DNA from: Diabrotica undecimpunctata
Taxonomy: Eukaryota; Arthropoda; Insecta; Coleoptera; Chrysomelidae
Length of the DNA: 64,000 nucleotides
Direction: 5' to 3'
NCBI RefSeq assembly: GCF_040954645.1
Contig: NC_092807.1
Location: forward strand, 54,780,239-54,844,238
Below, piece by piece: positions 22,505-33,774 of this stretch. The position numbers were made by a program, and so were the translations under genes. Under the pieces are notes generated by a model, which worked only from the letters and a program-made list of their open reading frames with translations, was not told where the DNA came from and searched no databases. The number at the start of each line of letters is the position of its first letter. Positions within the stretch are counted from its first letter, which is position 1.

Positions 22505-23480
22505 GCACATTGGACCATTTAAATCGACATCTTAAACTGAATTTAAAACAGTCGTATATTCTTGAAATGGAGTATAACTGGGTTAATATCAGTCAAGTAA
22601 AGGAGCCATTGTTCACCACAGTTGATATACCTAGTACATTACACAATATCATGATGAAATATAAGTTGAATATTGATTTAGCTGGTCCCTTTTCAAATGT
22701 ATTGTTTGATAATTTAAGTCCATCTTCTTCAGAGCCGGACTTGTTTAAGGAGATGACGAAGATAATGACCCTAATTATGCATTTAGAGCTACTGTTGGCC
22801 TTCATAATCAAATTTTAATTAATGACTCTGAATCTTCTAGTTTTGATTAGGAAAACACAAGTGGAAATGAAAAAAAATGCTGTAAACGAAAACGAAAATA
22901 CGGACCTGAAGGAAAACTGAAATCAAAGCATCGAGACACAGCGGCAAGTCTTACACAAACTTGAAATAAAATCCAGTACCTGAAAGAAAAATTAAGGTTT
23001 CGTGTAAATGCAGGATAAAATGTTCTGATAAAATAAAAGAAATAGACAAACAAAAAATATTTTTGGAATATTGGAATCTTGCAGATATAAACAGACAAAG
23101 AGATAGTATTTCAAAATTTGTTCAATTTAACAGTAAGGCAAGAACGCGAATCCGAAATAACGCAGATGAAACAACCAAGGACGTAACTTCCAGACGAAAT
23201 TTTAAATTCGTCTATTACAGTCGACACTAAGAAAGTTCAAGTCTTCAAACTTTTGTTTCTTCATATTTTAAGTATTAGCGCTCAGATGATTAGGACTGTA
23301 TTTATTAAGATTGGTTCTACAGAAGTTTAATGTGAGGAGAAAAGAGGTAAATATTGCAAAAATTCAATGTTAGATGAATTGGTTAAACAATTGTTGAAAG
23401 TCCCCAGTGTCGACAAAAAACAACACGTTTGTTTTAACCTGCGACTTTAAATATATCCAAAATTAAGTTATCTAGTTAAG
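22505..23480 (+). pseudogene. Relic of the same gene family as 33775-35678
   Basis: Frames join to give an acidic N-terminal half (22510-22745, SPSSSEPDLFKE). A one-base shift leads into DDEDNDPNYAF and a basic patch, CCKRKRKYGPEGKLKSKHR. After about 23000 it reads CRIKCSDKIKEIDKQKIFLEYWNL, then ISKFVQFNSKARTR, then SRRNFKFVYY. A cysteine-rich entry box, a YWxL segment and an SRR..YY segment in this order recur in a multicopy insect protein family. The fuller copy at 33775 has the later DQCDIC box. Function is not known to me; the TIR-flanked copy suggests a transposase. Several stops and shifts. Confidence 0.5.
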
Positions 23481-24381
23481 CCAGGGTTAATTCTTACCGT
23501 GGCTTACCCATGTGGCTGTAGTTTCTTTTTAATACCTACCTCTGTTTTGTTTTCGTCAGGCCACCTTGTATAATGAAGCTATTGTGCTACTTAAAACTAA
23601 AACATGAGGCATAGTTTGTTGAGAATAAAATAAAAGGATAAAAATTAAAAATTTCAAATATGTTTTATCTATTTGATACATGAATAAATTTTTTCCACAT
23701 CACCAAATTCGGGAAATGATTCCTGTATTTAAAAAAAAGTATATCTACTTTCAAATTGATTTACCTCTGATACGAGTGTAACATATTACCAATCGTGCCG
23801 CAAATACGCAAATGTCAAAAGCTTGGATTTTCGAACGATTTTACGATTGCGTCTGCATGAATTACGCTTGTCAATTCTAATACTTCTTGAATTTGAAGAG
23901 CCGGAGATAAAGCGGTTTTCCACCTTTACATTTTTTTCACGTTTTCTTTTGATTAAATTTAAATCAACTTTTCAAATTGCTGTAGATAAAGTTAGAGTTA
24001 CGGCCGTATAGAAACAAACAACTCCCTTAACTTGAACTTCTTGAGAAATTATAAAGAGATGAATTAACGTTAAAGTATGGAAGTGAAAGTGCTCAACTCT
24101 CGTTTAATTTAAACTTAGTAGGATATCATAACATTTACGAGTAACTAAGAACATAATCCTATAGAGAACATAAAGCTGTCATTGAAAGGCTGAAAGTGTT
24201 GTAAAATATATAACGGCAAAATATATATATTCAATAAAGGTAACCTTTTTTTTCTTTAAATTATGTGCGATATTAAAAGTTATTGCGTAATTTACTGAAG
24301 CGTATGTTTGTTTTCTAATAAATTTGTGAATGTTATTAATATTTATTATTTTAATAGGAAACTTACCAAAATTTTATTTTA
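23481..24381. other. Unassigned sequence
   Basis: A short open frame at 23823-24011 has no recognisable product. No repeat structure was noticed. Confidence 0.35.
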
Positions 24382-24560
24382 AAATACGTTTATTTAGACG
24401 TTTGTATTTCCACTGCGGAACTCATTCTCAAAATACAAATTAAACAAATTATTTGATTTTCTACTTTGTAATATAAAAAGATTTTAATAATTTAATTTCA
24501 TCTGCCCTATTTATACTGGCATTTCAGACATACAGACATTTATTTAAAACCAAAAAAAAT
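24382..24560 (-). repeat. Diverged solo arm of the long-palindrome element
   Basis: Matches the start of the left arms at 39577 and 48686: AAAATACGTTTATTTAGACG, the hairpin region, CTCAAAATACAAA, TTAATAATTTAATTTCATCT and TTCAGACATACA in the same order. The hairpin stem is degraded. It shows the family is older than the two palindromic copies. Confidence 0.7.
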
Positions 24561-24713
24561 CATATCCGGTTTTAAAAAATATGTTTATTTTGTTTATAGA
24601 AAAAAATTTACCATGTGTACGGGTTTTTAAAACTCTAATAATAATTTTACAAATTTGACAAATATGCAATTAACGCTTAACTGCCATGGTGAAAAAAGAA
24701 AACGTTTAAGGTA

Positions 24714-25495
24714 TCTTCTTCTTCAAGTGCCATCTCCGCGGCGGAGGTCGGCAATCATCATAGCTATTCGGACTTTTGAGATGGCTGCTCTGAAAAGTTC
24801 ATTTGATGTCCATCCGTACCACTCTCTCAGGTTTCGCAGCCATGACATTCTACGCCTCCCTATGCCTTTCTTTCCTTGGATCTTTCACTGCATAATTAGA
24901 TGGAGCAAGGTGTATTTCTCTCCACGTGTAATATGTCTGAGATATTCTAATTTTCTTGTTTTTATTGAATTTAAATTTCCATTTATTTGTTCATCCTTCC
25001 CAGAACCTCTTTGTTTGTGACGTGTTCTGTCCATGATATTTTCAGAATTCTTCTGTACACCCACAGCTCGAATGATTCCAGTTTTTTCATTGATGTCGCA
25101 TTCAAGGTCCAAGATTCCATTCCATAAAATAAAGTCGAAAAAACATAGCACCTCGCCAACCTAACTCTTAGTTCCAGTTTTAAATCCCTGGTACATAGCA
25201 CTCTTCTCATTTTGTTGAAATTTGCTCTAGCCTTTTTTATTCTTATTTTGATCTCCCGATTGTAATCATTCGTTGTGTTAATCATTGTTCCCAGGTATGC
25301 ATATTTGTCCACTTGTTCGACGTTGGTTCCGTTTATTAGAAGATTCTCGTTATTTATTTGAGTTTTCGATATTGTCATAAATTTTGTCTTCTGACATTCA
25401 TTGTTAGACCATAATCTTTTCCATACTTTGCTATTCTGGTCACCAGTCTCAGAAGATCTTCAATATTTTCGGCTAAGATCACAGTGTCGTCCGTT
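24714..25495 (-). mobile_element. 5'-truncated RTE, C-terminal coding part
   Basis: The 3' end starts at the TTCTTCTTCTTCAAGTGCC block. The minus-strand frame 25378-24983 reads KYAYLGTMINTTNDYNREI, RRVLCTRDLKLELR and YGMESWTLNATSMKKLE, then RRILKISWTEHVTN. 25000-24890 reads LEYLRHITRGEKY. This is the thumb and C-terminal part of an RTE reverse transcriptase, from a family distinct from the 10-13 kb copy. The break near 25493 falls just after the YADD region, of which only DTVILAENI remains. Confidence 0.85.
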
Positions 25496-25789
25496 TAAGG
25501 TATAGCGGGGTCAAATTAGACCTTTGAATTCTTTGTGTGAATAAAATAAAAAATAAATTTACAAAATTAAATAAAGTATGTAATATATTGCTAATAACAA
25601 AGCTATAAAAACCAACATATATTACTACGGCTGTTTTAGGACCAAAACATATTATTGTGTCCAAAATAAAGAATTCTCATTTAGAAATGTTCACATAATC
25701 TTAAAAAAATTCAAATCAGAAGTTAATTGGAAAATATAAACAAAACAACAAACAAGATGTGTTAGCATCTAGTACAAGTATTTGTTATT

Positions 25790-26945
25790 TTTTCAAACGT
25801 GTTTATGGCATTTATTACACACAAGTGATAGTTTGTTATCATTACGTGCACAAATATAACACCTTGTACGTTCGGATGCTCTTTCAACGTGCCTATCTTG
25901 GTCTTGGTTATCGTGTCGGATGTGGCCAACTCGACGAATAGCTTCTCTCAGTTTCCTGGGAATATACACTATTTGAATACGTCGAATTAAGTGGTCCTGT
26001 ATTGGTTCTGAATGGGCACTATTATATAAAAAAACCTCCATTATGCTGGCAATATTCATGATGTAAAAGCAAATAGCCTATGGCCATCTTCTAGTACGCC
26101 TCCTTACTTTATAATTAGCAAAAGATTCAGTACATCTACTCTCACTTTAGTAACATTATAAAAATGTATCATGTCTGGCAATTTTTTTCTGTTTACCAAA
26201 CTTTGTCATTATGATGAATCCTCATCGATTTTTTTGGTATGTAAGACAGGTACGTAAGGTTTACGTCTTTAGTAAAACCAAAGAGTAAAGAATAAACCTC
26301 GCCTTGATTATTCGGCAAAAATTCGTTTGGAAACTCTCTTTTCTTTCTTGTGATAGAGTAAGTTTACGTTATTATAGCTCGTTATCACCAGTTATCTGTA
26401 ATCACATTGAGATTACAATTCACTATTGGAGCTAATAACGCAAGAACATTAAGAATTGGTATGGATAGCTTCTTGAAATTTGGTATTCTGTTTTCTTTTC
26501 CAGTATACAAAAAAGCGTTTAATAAATAATGGGTGCGGGCATCACAAAGGCACATTCTTTCAAGTCCATATTTTTTTGGCTTATTTTTCATAAAAATTCT
26601 AAATTTGCACTTACCCCGGGAAGTAACCAACAATTCAACTAAGTTTACATATTCTCCACTTAAATAATTAGTATAACAGATATTTACGAATCGACTAAAA
26701 ATTTTAAAAATAGCTGCCAATTTGTCTCCATCTTCATTACGCTTATTTCTGGTATTTGGACCATCAAATTTTAAACCTGTTAGTAGAAAACTAAATCTTT
26801 GTGCTGTCATTACGGAATGGAATATATCACGACGTGTTATATTAGTACTATTATTAGACCATTAGTTGCACAAATAGTTTATATCTTCATTGTTAGACTT
26901 GAACACGCCTACCAAATATGGTATTCCAAAAAAGCTAATATTTTG
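25790..26945 (-). pseudogene. piggyBac-family transposase (second subfamily)
   Basis: Read from 26940 downward: FFGIPYLVGVFK, one stop, then RRDIFHSVMTAQRFSFLLTGL, DKLAAIFKIFSRFV and RGKCKFRIFMKNKPKKYGL. CLCDARTHYLLNAF and VITDNW with the second catalytic aspartate follow near 26390. Then come several shifted pieces (IHFYNVTKVRVDVL near 26145), and the C-terminal cysteine-rich domain RCYICARNDNKLSLVCNKCH at about 25850. The expected VDEML block carrying the first aspartate reads VNLVELL, so that catalytic residue is lost. This resembles the classical piggyBac group rather than the PGBD2/3-like copy at 20 kb. Confidence 0.85.
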
Positions 26946-27542
26946 GTTTTATCAACGTGCCTTATAAATTTTCAGTTAAAAGCATTATTATATTAGATTA
27001 TGTATAAAGAAGTAACTGGAAGTAGGCTCAGTCATTGTAAGTTTACTCTTCAGCTGAATAACGGGCTTCAGTGAAGAATAACGGGCTCCATACCATGCCT
27101 CCCGAAATCTGGTACTATACCCAGCAACACTGGTTCTAACAACAATGAGCACTGTTACTATCTAAAAATGAAAAAAAATCTCAGCTGAAGATAATTTGTA
27201 AAGGAAATCATACTTCCAATCAGTGTCACGGCTGTAACAAGGCAATGAGGGGCAAATGGCAAAAAAAATGCAAACTGTATGGTGTTCCAAATGCTTAAAC
27301 AATAAAAATAAAAAATAAAATCAAATTTTATTGTCTAGACTAGAGTTGACATAATTTCTTTAAACTGGGTTTTAATTTATTTAAAAACTTGGGGCCAAAA
27401 TGGCTCCTTCGGGCTTTCTAGGTAGGTATGCCCAGCCAGACTTTCTAGTGTTATTTAAAACAATGTGTAGCTTTTGAAATTCTTAATATTAGAAAAGATT
27501 ATATTCTCCGACGTATGGTATGAGCTGTGGTAGTATTGATAC
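26946..27542. other. Unassigned sequence
   Basis: A local duplication (ATAACGGGCTTCAGTGAAGA / ATAACGGGCTCC near 27058-27090) is visible. No gene is recognised. Confidence 0.35.
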
Positions 27543-27642
27543 TTATAAATTAAGTCATGAATGTGTTGCTTGTGTGAGTTCATTTCAAAAGGTAAAAGAA
27601 ATAATAAATTAGACTTACTCACAATCAATTTAATTTAACTAT

Positions 27643-27692
27643 CCAGACGACCGGTTTCGCTTTCTACAATATGCAAAGCATCTTCAGGTCTC
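27643..27692 (-). ncRNA. Hammerhead-like motif, left arm (core intact)
   Basis: On the minus strand: AGAC, CTGAAGA, a bulged T, stem GCTTT/AAAGC with an 11-nt loop, GAAA, CCGGTC, GTCT. CTGAAGA and GAAA are the two invariant hammerhead boxes. AGAC/GTCT forms stem I and the palindrome ACCGGT forms a very short stem III, better suited to a dimer. Cleavage would be expected after the C of GGTC. The bulged T departs from the consensus. Confidence 0.55.
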
Positions 27693-28237
27693 GATACAAA
27701 GTTAAATAAATGATGCCGGTACTCTATAATTGATGGTTGAAAGAACATGGTTCAAACTATCCTGTATTGTTGATTGGAGAACTTAAGTCTGCTATTGTAA
27801 TTGTTTGACAGTAAACGGGGAAGTTCTTGAGGAGACAGATTTTATCCAATGAAGTAGAGATAGGTGTAATGTGATTGTTTGTTTGATGAAAGTAGTGTTT
27901 TATACCATGGAGTTATTCAGGTTATTTATATTTATTCTAGAGATATATTTATGAAATGTGTGTTATTTATTGAGATTTTATTTTATAAAGGTGACAGTTT
28001 TAAGACAATGAATGAGATTAGATGTACAAATTGTGTGGGTGTGCAATTCTTTCAACTTGTAATTATCAAATTTCTTTGATATAGTTCTATTGCAATATAT
28101 GGCAAATGATTGTAAAGTCCAGTATTTAAAGTTTTAATTAAAAATTAAAAATTAAGGACACTTTAAGACACACAGAATGATGTTCTTTCAACCATCAGTT
28201 AATAGAGTACCGGCATCATTTATTTAACTTTGTATCG

Positions 28238-28285
28238 AGACCTGAAGATGCTTTGCATGTTGTAGAAAGCAAAACCGGTCGTCTG
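28238..28285 (+). ncRNA. Hammerhead-like motif, right arm (G12 lost)
   Basis: The same motif on the plus strand, but the GAAA box reads AAAA at 28271-28274. The lost G is the residue that acts as general base in hammerheads, so this arm should not cleave. Confidence 0.5.
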
Positions 28286-28349
28286 GATAGTTAAATTAAA
28301 TTGATTGTAAGTCTAATTTATTATTTCTTTTACCTTTTATAAATTAAGT

Positions 28350-28637
28350 ATTTAAAAAAAACAGTTCATTTTTACAAGAAAAGTTACATTTTTTAAACCT
28401 AAGGTCAACTTGCCAAACTTTTAATTCATGGCCAATTTTTTGTAATGAAAAATTTGGCAATTGTTTGTTAAAATAAAAATCTGCCATTTTAGTTACCTAT
28501 TTATCTAATTTGTAAAATTCTTATTGGACTTGTCAAAAACCGTATAAGGAGCGAAATTTTTTTATGAACACAATGAAATAAATACATGCTAAACTTATAA
28601 TAACTGTGATAAGAGAGCTCAGAAATCATTTAAATAA
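28350..28637. other. AT-rich spacer
   Basis: No feature recognised. Confidence 0.4.
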
Positions 28638-30640
28638 GTGTTACTTTTGTACAGAGTGTAAAGTTTTGTACGATACTCTCATCTCTGCAGTTTCCAGTAA
28701 CTTTTGCGTTGTGGCTGTGTCGGATCTTGTTTGTGAGGCATATGTCATTATTGGTCGTACACTGGCTATATAAGTTCTTAAGAGCGTAGGCGCAAAATTT
28801 CGGGACAATGCTTTTTAAATGCATTCATTTTTTTCAAATCCTGAAAAAACTAATAAGTATTTTTAAAAAATTTAAACGCAGAATGAAAGACTACATTATT
28901 ACTGAGGGCAGAAAGTCACTGAAAACTTCTATAATGTTTATTTTAATAAGTTACAGGGGTGAAAAAAAAGAGAAAATTTAGTGTGATTTTTAATTTCAAA
29001 TTTCTCATTCAACAAAACTTTTTGTTTATTCTAAGGGACTTTCGGCCCTCGGTAATAATGTAATCTTTCATTCTGCGTTTACATTTTTCAAAAATATTTG
29101 TTAGTTTTCTCAGGATTCGAAAAAAATGATTGCATTTAAAAAGCATTGGCCCGAAATTTTGCGCCTACGCTCTTAACTTCATCTCAGTGTTAATGTGGCT
29201 GTTTCGCCATATAGTGTTATTAAGGCATCCTGCCACTCTATTTGTTTTTTATACTTGTCTTGATCTCTCTCTTCTTTGTCCAGGTCTCCATAGCTAGACA
29301 GTGTAAATCCCACGTGTTTTATTTCCATTAGTTGTTCAATTCTGATGCCTTTAATTTCTATTTTACATCTGGTTGGTTTTTTGCTGACTACTATTGTTTT
29401 AGTTTTCTGAGATGAGATTGTCATAATAAATTTTTTTGCTCTTATGTTAAACCTGTGGACCAGTCTTTGCAGACTATCTTCATCTTGGGCTATCAATATT
29501 GCGTCGTCTGCGTAACAAAGTATTTTTATTTATTTGTTTCTCATTCTGTATCATCTTCCTTTGTTAACGATTGTGATGATTTTATCCATGATCAAATTGA
29601 ATAGCATGGGGCTCAATGAATCCCCTTGTCTTATTCCGCTGCCTATTTTTATAGGTTCTGTATGTTTTCGATAGTTTTTATAATATTTAGGGGAACTTCT
29701 CTATTATACAGAAGATGGATTGTATCTTTGAGTCTTACTCAGTCAAACGCTTTTTTTAGGTAAATCATACAGAGAAATGCTGGTCTATTATATTTAGTGA
29801 TTTCTCGGTAATTTGCTTTACAATGAATATTGCATCAGTACAAGATCTTCCACTACGCACACCCTGTTGTTCATCTGCTAAACTTATCCTCTGATTTATT
29901 AGCACTTGTAAAATTTTAGTTGTCAGTTTTAGTGTAGTATCTAAGTATTTTTCGAACTTCCTCTACATTTATATTAAGTTCTTTATTTGTGGTAATTGCT
30001 TGTTTTTCCGGTGCTAGCGTCGTTTGTTCTTCCTCCGCATAAAGTTTTTTTAGGTAGTCAATCCACGTATCCTCTTCTATGTGTTTTGGTTCTATAAGTT
30101 TCTTTACTTCCGTTCTTTAACCTCTTATGAAGCACCCTATTTTCTTTTGCAGACCGTAAAAATCATGTTCCATTTCTTTCGAAAAGCATTCCCAGTGATC
30201 ATTTTTTATTTTTCTTACAAGTACATGTGTTCAGTCTCTAATTGCCTTGTAATTATGGTATGCCTCTTGTGTTTTGGTCGTCATGTATTTAAGTAAGCTT
30301 TTTCTTTTAACAACAAAAAAAATCATAGAATTTTCTATCTGGCGAATACCGTCATTATGTTCTTATTTCTTTACTTTACACTTTCCTTTACTCCTGTACA
30401 AAACCATGGAGTTATTTGCCTTGGGAATGATTTATTTTTAATATCTTTCATCAAGGATTTCCTTGGTCGAGATATTAGACTAAATTTTTGCACAGCTTTC
30501 TTCGACTCCATTACTTTCTGTGATATATGTGTTTCCTGTCATTCTGTAAGCTTTCGACTTTTATCTTTGTGGTGTATTCTGGTGTTTTGTCATCACATAT
30601 ATGCGTTTTCATTCGAATATAGCACAATACTAATTTTAAA
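28638..30640 (-). mobile_element. Decayed RTE-type LINE, split by a MITE
   Basis: From high to low coordinates: a charged linker region (30640-30000), RT palm motifs (30000-29500, with a polymerase YADD region near 29510 as YADDAILIA-like). Next comes the open frame 29496-29179 (SLQRLVHRFNIRAKKF, MEIKHVGFTLSSYGDL), then the MITE at 28782-29172. The C-terminal region RPIMTYASQTRSDTATTQKL resumes on the far side at 28775-28640. Joining across the TTAA site restores the element order. Many stops; the 5' and 3' ends are not defined. Confidence 0.75.
28778..29176. mobile_element. TTAA-flanked MITE with ~140-bp inverted repeats
   Basis: TTAA at 28778-28781 and 29173-29176 flank a 391-bp element that begins GAGCGTAGGCGCAAAATTTC and ends with its complement. 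The inverted repeats run about 140 bp with few mismatches. The TTAA duplication places it with piggyBac-type (or Kolobok-type) non-autonomous elements. It sits inside the RTE reverse transcriptase. Confidence 0.9.
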
Positions 30641-30759
30641 AATATATTTTAAAAATTAACGGGCTGTAAAAATAAATAATTATTTCTAGATGATAATTAT
30701 TTGTTTTCTGGATTATAAGTTTTAGGAATTTATATAAAACAAAAAAATTCTACCACTTT

Positions 30760-31440
30760 ACGCCCCAAACCAGTAGCTACTTGGCCGTGATATGGTATCG
30801 CATTTAAAGGATAAAAAATTTCTGAGTCACATGCCTACCATATTTTCATTCCATACTTGTCCGGTTTTGAGGAAATATATTGTAATGGATATCTTCCACG
30901 ATAAGGAATCAACTACTCGTCGATTGTTATATTTCGTCCTGGCAAATAATGTTTTTTTTTTAATTACCTAGCACTTGATCCCGTATATCCCGTATAGCAG
31001 CCAGTTTATTTTTTTTACGTCTTTCGGATCTTGTTTTGTCGTCGAGGCGAATAAACCAAAAAAACTTTTTGAACTGATTTATACCCATAGTGACGCGAAA
31101 AATCTGTGGTCCATAAACTGCATTTCACAAAGCTTCATAACTTGCATAGTTTGATTTTAGATGTCTGGCGGTAAACAGGAGATCAAAGCAAGCATACATT
31201 TCAATTCTAGCACAGGACTTCTATGGTTTATTTTGCAATACACGATGAGCTTCTAGACTGGTGTAACGGACAATGTCATCTACAATGTTTTCAGTCAAAT
31301 ATAAGCGAAATGTATCTATTGGTTTTTCACTGCGTGTTTCAGGTGGAAGTTGAACTCTATGTAGTAGTCCGTTTACTAAATTTTGAACTCGTGTTCATCC
31401 AGTCGGAAAAGTTTGTGATGACCACTCAGTTTTATCATTA
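30760..31440 (-). pseudogene. piggyBac-family transposase fragment, minus strand
   Basis: Read downward from 31440, the recognisable part is FTARHLKSNYASYEALWNAV, RVTMGINQFKKFFWFIRLDD, RRKKNKLAAIRDIRDQVLG, then NITIDE, a stop, LIPYRGRYPLQYISSKPDKY. That is the DDE_Tnp_1_7 domain around the first catalytic aspartate (TIDE). The stop directly after TIDE and a shift near 30955 inactivate it. The 3' half is missing. Its 5' end points towards the next piggyBac relic, which runs the other way. Confidence 0.75.
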
Positions 31441-31487
31441 GCAACATGTATTTCTGGTTGACTGTTTCTGATGTGTTCTGTTGACTT

Positions 31488-32640
31488 TTGGAAGAGTCGG
31501 ATTATGATGAGGAGTTTAGTTTTTTAGCAGAAAGTGACTCAGAGGGAGATTTCTCTGAAAACGAGAATGAAGTAGACGAACAAATAATAACTGATGTATC
31601 AGATACAGAACTAGACTTGGAAGTAGAAAATCCAGTACCTGGTTGTTCCACTGATACTGATGAACTTGGTAAGTTCTAATAAATATATAGTAAACATTAG
31701 TTTTAGTTATAATTTTATCTGTAGAACAATTTGACTTATTTTTATATTATTTTTTTTACTTTCAGCTGAATCAAAACCGAAAAAAATGAGGTTAGTCGAT
31801 GATGATGATGAGATCGAGTGGCGGAAAGACGGTGATGTATATAAACCAAAAACACATCCCTTTGGTAATGAACGTTCAGGGTCCTCAATTCAAAATGATA
31901 GCCTCAGTATTTTGGAATGTTTTCAACTGTTTTTCTCTGTTAATATCGTAACACTAATTCAAATCTGTTCTGCTCCCAAAACGAAAATATTCAGAGAAGC
32001 CATACAAAATAATGGAGTGAAATAACAGTAAGTGAAATATACTATAGCTTTGTCAATTTTGACGGCGCAAGTAAAAAAACTACGGATGGTAGACCATTGG
32101 TCTAAAGATTCTTTGTTGACGACACCGATATTTTCACAAATTTTTACGCGAGACCGTTATTTATTGATTCAACGAAATTTGCATTTTGTCGACAACAGCG
32201 ACGATACTAAAAAAAACGATAAACTACATAAAATAAGATTAGTTGTGTCTCATTTTCTGAAAGCATACAAAGACGTGTTTTACCCATTCGAAAATTTATG
32301 CATTGATGAAAGTTTGATGTTGTTCAAAGGAAGACTAAGCTTCAAACAATACATACCTTCGAATAGACATATATTTGGAGTAAAATTTTTTGTTTTATGT
32401 GACTGTGAGACTGGATACATATTAAATTTTTATATATATATTGTGGAGCTGAAAGTAATATACCAGAAGAGGCTAATAATGTCGGCAAATCCATACATCT
32501 TGTTCTTGCTCTCATGAAAGATTACCTAAATGCTGGCCATACTCTATATACTGATAACTGGTATACCAGTCCAAATTTGTAAAACTTACTATGGTCAAAA
32601 AGACAAATGCATGTGGCACTGTAAAGAGTAATATTTAGTC
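31488..32640 (+). pseudogene. piggyBac (PGBD4-like) transposase with intron
   Basis: Exon 1 (31488-31670) is acidic: EESDYDEEFSFLAESDSEGD, ending CSTDTDELG at a GTAAGT donor. The acceptor TTTACTTTCAG ends at 31764. Exon 2 starts AESKPKKMRL, then reads EIEWRKDGDVYKPKTHPF. After one break at 32030 it gives RDRYLLIQRNLHFVDNS, KLHKIRLVVSHFLKAYKDV, the catalytic block LCIDESLMLFKGRLSFKQYI, and GVKFFVLCDCETGYIL. A shift near 32420 leads to a decayed region holding YTDNWYTS (second aspartate, about 32555). The sequence then ends, so the C-terminus is lost. The first frame has no ATG at its start; the true start may lie in a decayed upstream part. Confidence 0.8.
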
Positions 32641-33220
32641 GTTGTCTTCAATAAGTTTATTTTAAAGACGACAAAGTTCAAATTTTTAAGGTAATAATAT
32701 ACTGTGATTTTTTAAATATATAGTAACATATCTATAAATGTGTCCGATGGACACACCTTTTCCGGATAAGGATTAAAAAAAATTACTTAAGGTATAAAAT
32801 GTGAGGAAGCAAATTAAGTCCTAACTTAGAACCATGTTATAAAGAACCAGTAGCAGTAGAAATTCCCCAAAAAAAGTAAAAAGAGCAAATATCTATTGCT
32901 TATGTTGAGGTTTTTGGAAACCTACAGGTACCTATCAATTTTTTATTTTTTTATTATTTTTTTTATAATTTAGAACCTCTTTTAAATCAATTCAAGCGTT
33001 TCTTTTCTTCCCTAAAATTTATTATTCGTCAGATGTTTTTAAAATTGTTTCTAAATGTGTTGTTTAACAGTGGGATATCTACTTTTATGTCAGTATATTT
33101 TCAGCAGCATTTCTATGCAACAGAGAGAGTTCGCAAAAGTGATTTTTTTTTAAATGTTGATACAATTGTTCACAAAAGTAATCTAGTACTTAGTCAACAA
33201 GCTATATTTAAAATATAAAT
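32641..33220. other. Unassigned AT-rich spacer
   Basis: Contains a small palindrome GTGTCC-GAT-GGACAC near 32740. No gene recognised. Confidence 0.35.
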
Positions 33221-33774
33221 CGACGGTTAAACTGCAAAACCTCGAAAAGTCGATTTTCGGTCAATTATGACTTTTATACCTTTTTGGTTTATATTTTTCC
33301 ATATATTTTAAACTATGAAAACTTGTAAGTCTATATTTAAATTTAATGGTACTAGTAACATCTACAAAAACCTCGTAAACCTAACCGTTAGCAGAAAACT
33401 CTTAAGTTCGACTTGCGTGGTTTTGGAGTTTAATTTTGTGGGACTTCCAGAAACTATTTCATTACTTGAGTGGTGGTTGTCAATTTTATTGTTATGTTAA
33501 TGAGCTTTTGAGAAGATAATAACTATTGGTATTACATAATTTGAAAAATAAGTTCAAGATCAAAATATATCTTAAGCTTAATAAAAACAAACAGTGCAGA
33601 TTGCCAAGAGGGGTAAGTTTACTGTTGTATAATTATTTTTAATGTAATATTAAGGTAATTTGTTCGTAATCAATAAAGCGAGGTTTTCTTTTTAGTATTT
33701 AAGGTGGTCAGGCATCACTTAATGATAATAATTACGCAGATAAAAGCCATGATTTAAAATCTTTATCTCAGAGT

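Larger units (their letters stand above)
27543..28349. mobile_element. Inverted-arm element with hammerhead-like arms and 13-bp target duplication
   Basis: TTATAAATTAAGT occurs at 27543-27555 and 28337-28349. Between them lie a 31-bp unpaired tail (27556-27586, CATGAATGTGTTGC...), a left arm of about 155 bp (27587-27742), a spacer of about 445 bp without a gene, and the complementary right arm (28188-28338). Each arm carries a hammerhead-like core. The tail plus arm recurs as a solo copy at 55262-55427. Penelope-like elements are known for inverted terminal repeats, a short extra tail, variable target duplications and hammerheads. I infer a non-autonomous PLE-type element. Confidence 0.65.

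Noticed and set aside
25497..25522. piggyBac terminus next to the TTAA at 25494 (GGTATAGCGGGGTC)
   Set aside because: No complementary end was found on the other side of the 25.8-26.9 kb transposase.
28201..28285. Hammerhead stem III formed with the upstream ACCGGC at 28210
   Set aside because: That pairing would place C instead of U before the cleavage site and leave stem I unpaired; the downstream ACCGGT palindrome gives a consistent fold.
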